A DNA stretch of 64,000 nt, taken from positions 62,001-126,000 of the forward strand of contig JAZQCD010000009.1 in the NCBI GenBank assembly GCA_045546135.1. Reading direction: 5' to 3'. Shown here in pieces: positions 61,287 through 64,000 of the stretch. A program made the translations under genes and the position numbers. This DNA is from RUG13409 sp045546135. GTDB lineage: Bacteria; Bacillota; Clostridia; Peptostreptococcales; Anaerovoracaceae. Under the pieces are notes generated by a model that was given only the letters and a program-made list of their open reading frames with translations, did not search any database and was not told where the DNA came from. How positions within the stretch are numbered: position 1 is the first letter of the stretch; every line of letters begins with the position of its first letter.

Positions 61287-62513
61287 ATGACAAAGGAAAG
61301 ATTATCATTTGATGGACATGTTCTTTTGAAAGGTGAAAGTCAGAGAAAGGATGGACTTTATTGCTACAGGTGGACGGATGTAAATGGAGTACGCAAGGCG
61401 TTTTATGCAAATACTCTTATGGAGCTAAGAATCATAGAAAAACGTCTGCAGTTAATAGAGCAAGCTGGGTTGATCGAGTATTATTGCGCAACGGTCAATG
61501 ATGCTTATGAGGTATGGTGTGATCTTAAACATGGGATACGTGAGAATACAATGTACAACTACAAACAAGTCTATAACACGCATGTACGTAATTCTCTAGG
61601 TAAAAGAAAAATATTAGAGATCCGACCTACAGACGTGAAACGCTTTTATTATTCTTTGCATGATACGAAGAGATTGAGTTTCAACACTTTGGATCATATA
61701 CAAACTGTGCTGTACCAAGTACTGCAGCTTGCAGTTGATGATTCTGTTCTAACAGGTAATCCTGCTGCAAATGCGCTCAAAGATTTAAAAAGGGAGAAAA
61801 ACTATCCCAAAAAAGACATAGAAGTGTTGGAGATCGAGCAGGAAAAAGGTTTTTTGGAGTATTGCAAAAATAATGCATCACATGCAAAATGGTATCCTTT
61901 ATTTGCTGTCATGTTGGGGAGTGGGATGCGTGTAGGTGAAGTGTGCGCATTGCAGCATAAGGATATTGATTTCAGAAAAGGAGTAATACATATTCGTCAT
62001 TCACTATCAGTAAGCGGTGCGGGATGCAGTGTCCATGATCCTAAAACAAAATCCGGGTATAGAGATATACCCATGCTTAAATCGGTGCGAAAAGCATTGC
62101 TTATGGAAATACATAGGCAAAAAAAGAATGGAATCAAATGCAAAGCTTCAATAGGCGAATATTCAGATTTCTTCTTTTTGAACAAACTTGGAAATGTTCA
62201 TAATCAGCAGAGTATCAACAGAGCGCTTCAAAGAACTGTTATGGACTATAACTGTAGATGTATAGAAAGCGGTGAAAATGAGAAAGTGATAATATCTGGT
62301 ATAACTTCTCATTCTTTTAGAAAAACTTTTATAACGAGAATGTGTGAATCCGGAATGAATGTACGAGATATAATGAAGATAGCGGGACATTCAGATATCC
62401 AGACTACGATGACTGTATACACACAGGTCACAGATCGGATGCGTCGTGTCGACATAGATAAACTTGAGAATTATGTAGATACAGAATGGAAGGATCTATC
62501 CTACAAAGATTGA
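61287..62513 (+). CDS. int: tyrosine recombinase / phage or ICE integrase
   Basis: 408 residues. N-terminal arm-binding and core-binding regions (~20-175), then the catalytic domain with GSGMRVGEVCAL (first Arg), HSFRKTFITRM (His-x-x-Arg) and GHSDIQTTMTVYTQV (His and nucleophilic Tyr). All catalytic residues appear intact, so it may be active. AAAGGAG precedes the ATG. AT-rich and with codons (TTA, ATA, AGA, CGA) unlike the neighbouring lysS, a sign of transfer. Confidence 0.93.
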   Translation: MTKERLSFDGHVLLKGESQRKDGLYCYRWTDVNGVRKAFYANTLMELRIIEKRLQLIEQAGLIEYYCATVNDAYEVWCDLKHGIRENTMYNYKQVYNTHVRNSLGKRKILEIRPTDVKRFYYSLHDTKRLSFNTLDHIQTVLYQVLQLAVDDSVLTGNPAANALKDLKREKNYPKKDIEVLEIEQEKGFLEYCKNNASHAKWYPLFAVMLGSGMRVGEVCALQHKDIDFRKGVIHIRHSLSVSGAGCSVHDPKTKSGYRDIPMLKSVRKALLMEIHRQKKNGIKCKASIGEYSDFFFLNKLGNVHNQQSINRALQRTVMDYNCRCIESGENEKVIISGITSHSFRKTFITRMCESGMNVRDIMKIAGHSDIQTTMTVYTQVTDRMRRVDIDKLENYVDTEWKDLSYKD

Positions 62514-62558
62514 GAATTACATTTCAGTTTATAAAATAAAAACTAATGCTTTATAATT

Positions 62559-62570
62559 ACGGTATACCGT
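62559..62570. promoter_or_regulatory. palindromic operator of the XRE/kinase pair
   Basis: Perfect 12-bp palindrome ACGGTATACCGT between TATAAT-like boxes (62552 and ~62572), 27 bases before the XRE gene. Placement is typical for autoregulation by the HTH protein. Confidence 0.6.
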
Positions 62571-62596
62571 GATAATATAAACTATGGGTGAAGAAA

Positions 62597-62989
62597 ATGA
62601 AGTTAAAAGACTATTTAAAGAGAGAAAAGATTAACATCAGTGATTTATCTAAATTGACCGGGATCTCATATATGACATTGAGTGATTTGTGTAAGGGAAG
62701 GACTGGCTTGGAAAAGACATCATCAGAAAATTTATATAAGATTTCGAAAGCTGTAAATGTTTCTATGGAGGAATTGATAGAAGATTATCTTATTGAGGAA
62801 AAGGCAGGTTTTTCTGTCCCGGGAGCATTGATAGAGCTTATCAAAGAAATCCAGAAATACAATGTCACTGATACGTACGGCTTTCGAATAGAAGCAGTTG
62901 ATAATCTGGAGAACTTCTCAAAGAATTATTGTCTTGATGGGATAATATCGTGGGAACAGCGCAATGAATTGCTAGAGAAGTTTGCGTAG
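62597..62989 (+). CDS. XRE-family antitoxin-like protein
   Basis: 130 residues from the ATG at 62597 (GGGTGA upstream; GTG at 62588 also in frame). Residues ~5-65 are an HTH (REKINISDLSKLTGISYMTL, LCKGRTGLEKTSSENLYKIS). The C-terminal ~60 residues are separate and may contact the kinase. The HipA-like kinase gene follows 14 bases later, so this is likely the antitoxin and autorepressor. Confidence 0.8.
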   Translation: MKLKDYLKREKINISDLSKLTGISYMTLSDLCKGRTGLEKTSSENLYKISKAVNVSMEELIEDYLIEEKAGFSVPGALIELIKEIQKYNVTDTYGFRIEAVDNLENFSKNYCLDGIISWEQRNELLEKFA

Positions 62990-63003
62990 AAAGGGGTAAG
63001 CAG

Positions 63004-63951
63004 TTGTTTTTAAAAGATTTTAATGATTATGATGAGAACCTGAAGTTATACGGAGGCAATGCAGGAAGGAAACTGGGGGTTAACATTGATGGACAGGCAT
63101 GGCTATTGAAATTTCCGAAAACAACAAAATACCTTCATACTGCTGCCAGTATATCCTACACAACATCTCCTTTATCAGAATACATCGGGAGCCATGTATA
63201 TAGTATTCTCGGTTACGATGTTCATGAGACGATGCTGGGGATAAAAGCAGAAAAACTCGTGGTGGCATGTAAAGATTTTACTGATGAAAAGCATGTGTTA
63301 CGGGAGTTTCGTGAAATAAAGAACTACTACAATAAACAGTTGGAAGACATGCTGGAGTTATCTATTTCCGGTTCTGATGATGATGCGCACTTCACCAGTC
63401 TAAATGCTCTTTTGATTCATCTCAAATATAACCCGATTTTGCAAGCCGTATCGGGCTGCAGCGAAAGATTTTGGGATTGTGCATTGATCGATGGGGTGAT
63501 CAATAATAATGACCGAAACAATGGAAACTGGGGACTTATTCAGAATTTAGAAGACAATAGTTATAAATTAGCTCCCATATTTGATAATGGTGGGTCTTTT
63601 AATAACAAACTAGGACGAGAAGAGTTCAAGAACAGGCTGAATTCGGATGTTGCGATGCTTAATAGTGCTTTGAATACTGCGACATCTTATGCTCTAAATA
63701 ATAAAATGCTGACATATAAAGCACTTCTTGAACTGGATAATAATGACCTCAAAGAAGCAATCTTAAGAGTGACAGTGATATTCAATGCCCGATTCAGCGA
63801 GATATCGGATTTTATTGATAAAATACCTGAAAGTGAAAACGGCGTAGAGATAATCTCAGATTATCAAAAAGAGTTTTATATAAAATCGATGGCTCTTAGA
63901 ATAGAAAAACTGTTGATGCCGAGGTATACAGAATTGACAAAATCTAAATAG
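63004..63951 (+). CDS. HipA/CtkA-like serine/threonine kinase toxin
   Basis: 315 residues. TTG start at 63004 with AAGGGG. HipA-fold kinase: an ATP-binding N-lobe with GGNAGRKLGVNIDG and WLLKFPK (Lys), catalytic loop NNNDRNNGNWGL (Asp170) and metal site PIFDNGGSF (Asp194). Shorter than E. coli HipA and closer to the CtkA-type single-domain kinases. With the upstream HTH protein it forms a probable toxin-antitoxin pair on the element. The 49 bases after it are non-coding as far as visible. Confidence 0.85.
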   Translation: MFLKDFNDYDENLKLYGGNAGRKLGVNIDGQAWLLKFPKTTKYLHTAASISYTTSPLSEYIGSHVYSILGYDVHETMLGIKAEKLVVACKDFTDEKHVLREFREIKNYYNKQLEDMLELSISGSDDDAHFTSLNALLIHLKYNPILQAVSGCSERFWDCALIDGVINNNDRNNGNWGLIQNLEDNSYKLAPIFDNGGSFNNKLGREEFKNRLNSDVAMLNSALNTATSYALNNKMLTYKALLELDNNDLKEAILRVTVIFNARFSEISDFIDKIPESENGVEIISDYQKEFYIKSMALRIEKLLMPRYTELTKSK

Positions 63952-64000
63952 TGAAGTGTGAAAAGTATTAGTGGTGCAAAGAATACCTTGCTACACCAAC

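Noticed and set aside
1..64000. CRISPR arrays, rRNA and tRNA genes
   Set aside because: No regularly spaced repeats and no tRNA or rRNA signature recognised; the CCG/GGC-type hairpins seen are terminators.

Overview
The window comes from a low-to-moderate GC anaerobic member of the Bacillota, most likely class Clostridia. Evidence: strong GGAGG ribosome sites, TTG starts, lipobox lipoproteins (LxxC), many intrinsic terminators, T-box/FMN/lysine riboswitches, ECF-type vitamin transporters, an Imm32-like gene and a Ktr potassium system. No rRNA, tRNA or CRISPR array was seen. Genus-level assignment is not attempted.

Layout. 1-3.4 kb (minus): Ktr potassium uptake genes (ktrB, ktrA), an unknown small membrane protein and a KdpD-like sensor cut by the window edge. 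3.5-8.0 kb: an accessory block (XRE regulator, two lipoproteins, Imm32-like protein, membrane LuxR regulator, hypothetical proteins, one HTH gene remnant) whose codon use is richer in CG-ending and CG-containing codons than its surroundings. 8.2-12.7 kb: an orphan protein, then glycerate kinase, a dicarboxylate/amino-acid symporter with an extra N-terminal domain, and a rhamnulose-1-phosphate aldolase-like enzyme. 12.8-18.6 kb: a glycoside-hydrolase-like surface protein, a VTT membrane protein, a cytidylate-kinase-like protein and a DUF4012 protein. 18.7-22.6 kb: mglBAC sugar transporter. 22.6-27.3 kb: Trp T-box, trpXYZ tryptophan transporter, nitroreductase and a cyclase/kynurenine-formamidase-like enzyme. 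27.4-33.3 kb: cupin, an unusual lipoprotein cysteine-desulfurase-like enzyme, the ACT/UPF0210 pair, a PPOX gene remnant and an ECF sigma/anti-sigma-like pair. 33.4-39.9 kb: FMN riboswitch-ribU, an AGCS symporter with a terminator-like 5' leader, a lysine riboswitch with a three-gene amino-acid ABC transporter, and an ECF S component. 40-44.2 kb: DUF2284 and larC, then a DUF2812/PadR pair with twin operators. 44.2-46.2 kb: a stand-alone reverse transcriptase preceded by a highly structured small RNA, and a hypothetical gene. 46.3-49.9 kb: an ABC exporter fused to a GNAT domain and small hypothetical genes. 50.2-61.1 kb: housekeeping run (tatD, alr, tilS, trmB, ftsH, PucR regulator, dusB, greA, lysS). 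61.1-64 kb: start of an AT-rich integrated element with a tyrosine integrase and an XRE/HipA-like kinase pair.

How the genes work together: much of the region is nutrient uptake under RNA control. Tryptophan uptake is read out by a T-box with a UGG specifier, riboflavin uptake by an FMN riboswitch and a basic amino acid transporter by a lysine riboswitch.

The strongest candidate for an undescribed system is the reverse transcriptase at 44215-45423 (minus). A predicted promoter places a transcription start exactly at the 5' arm of a ~139-nt RNA whose ends pair over about 15 bp. The RNA ends in eight U residues, four bases before the RT start codon, and no ribosome site lies between. This resembles a retron-like RNA/RT pairing in layout, but the RT lacks the usual retron motifs. 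Other unusual genes are a lipoprotein with an intact cysteine-desulfurase active site, a lysyl-tRNA synthetase with a C-terminal MetRS-type tRNA-binding domain, and the ABC exporter-GNAT fusion.
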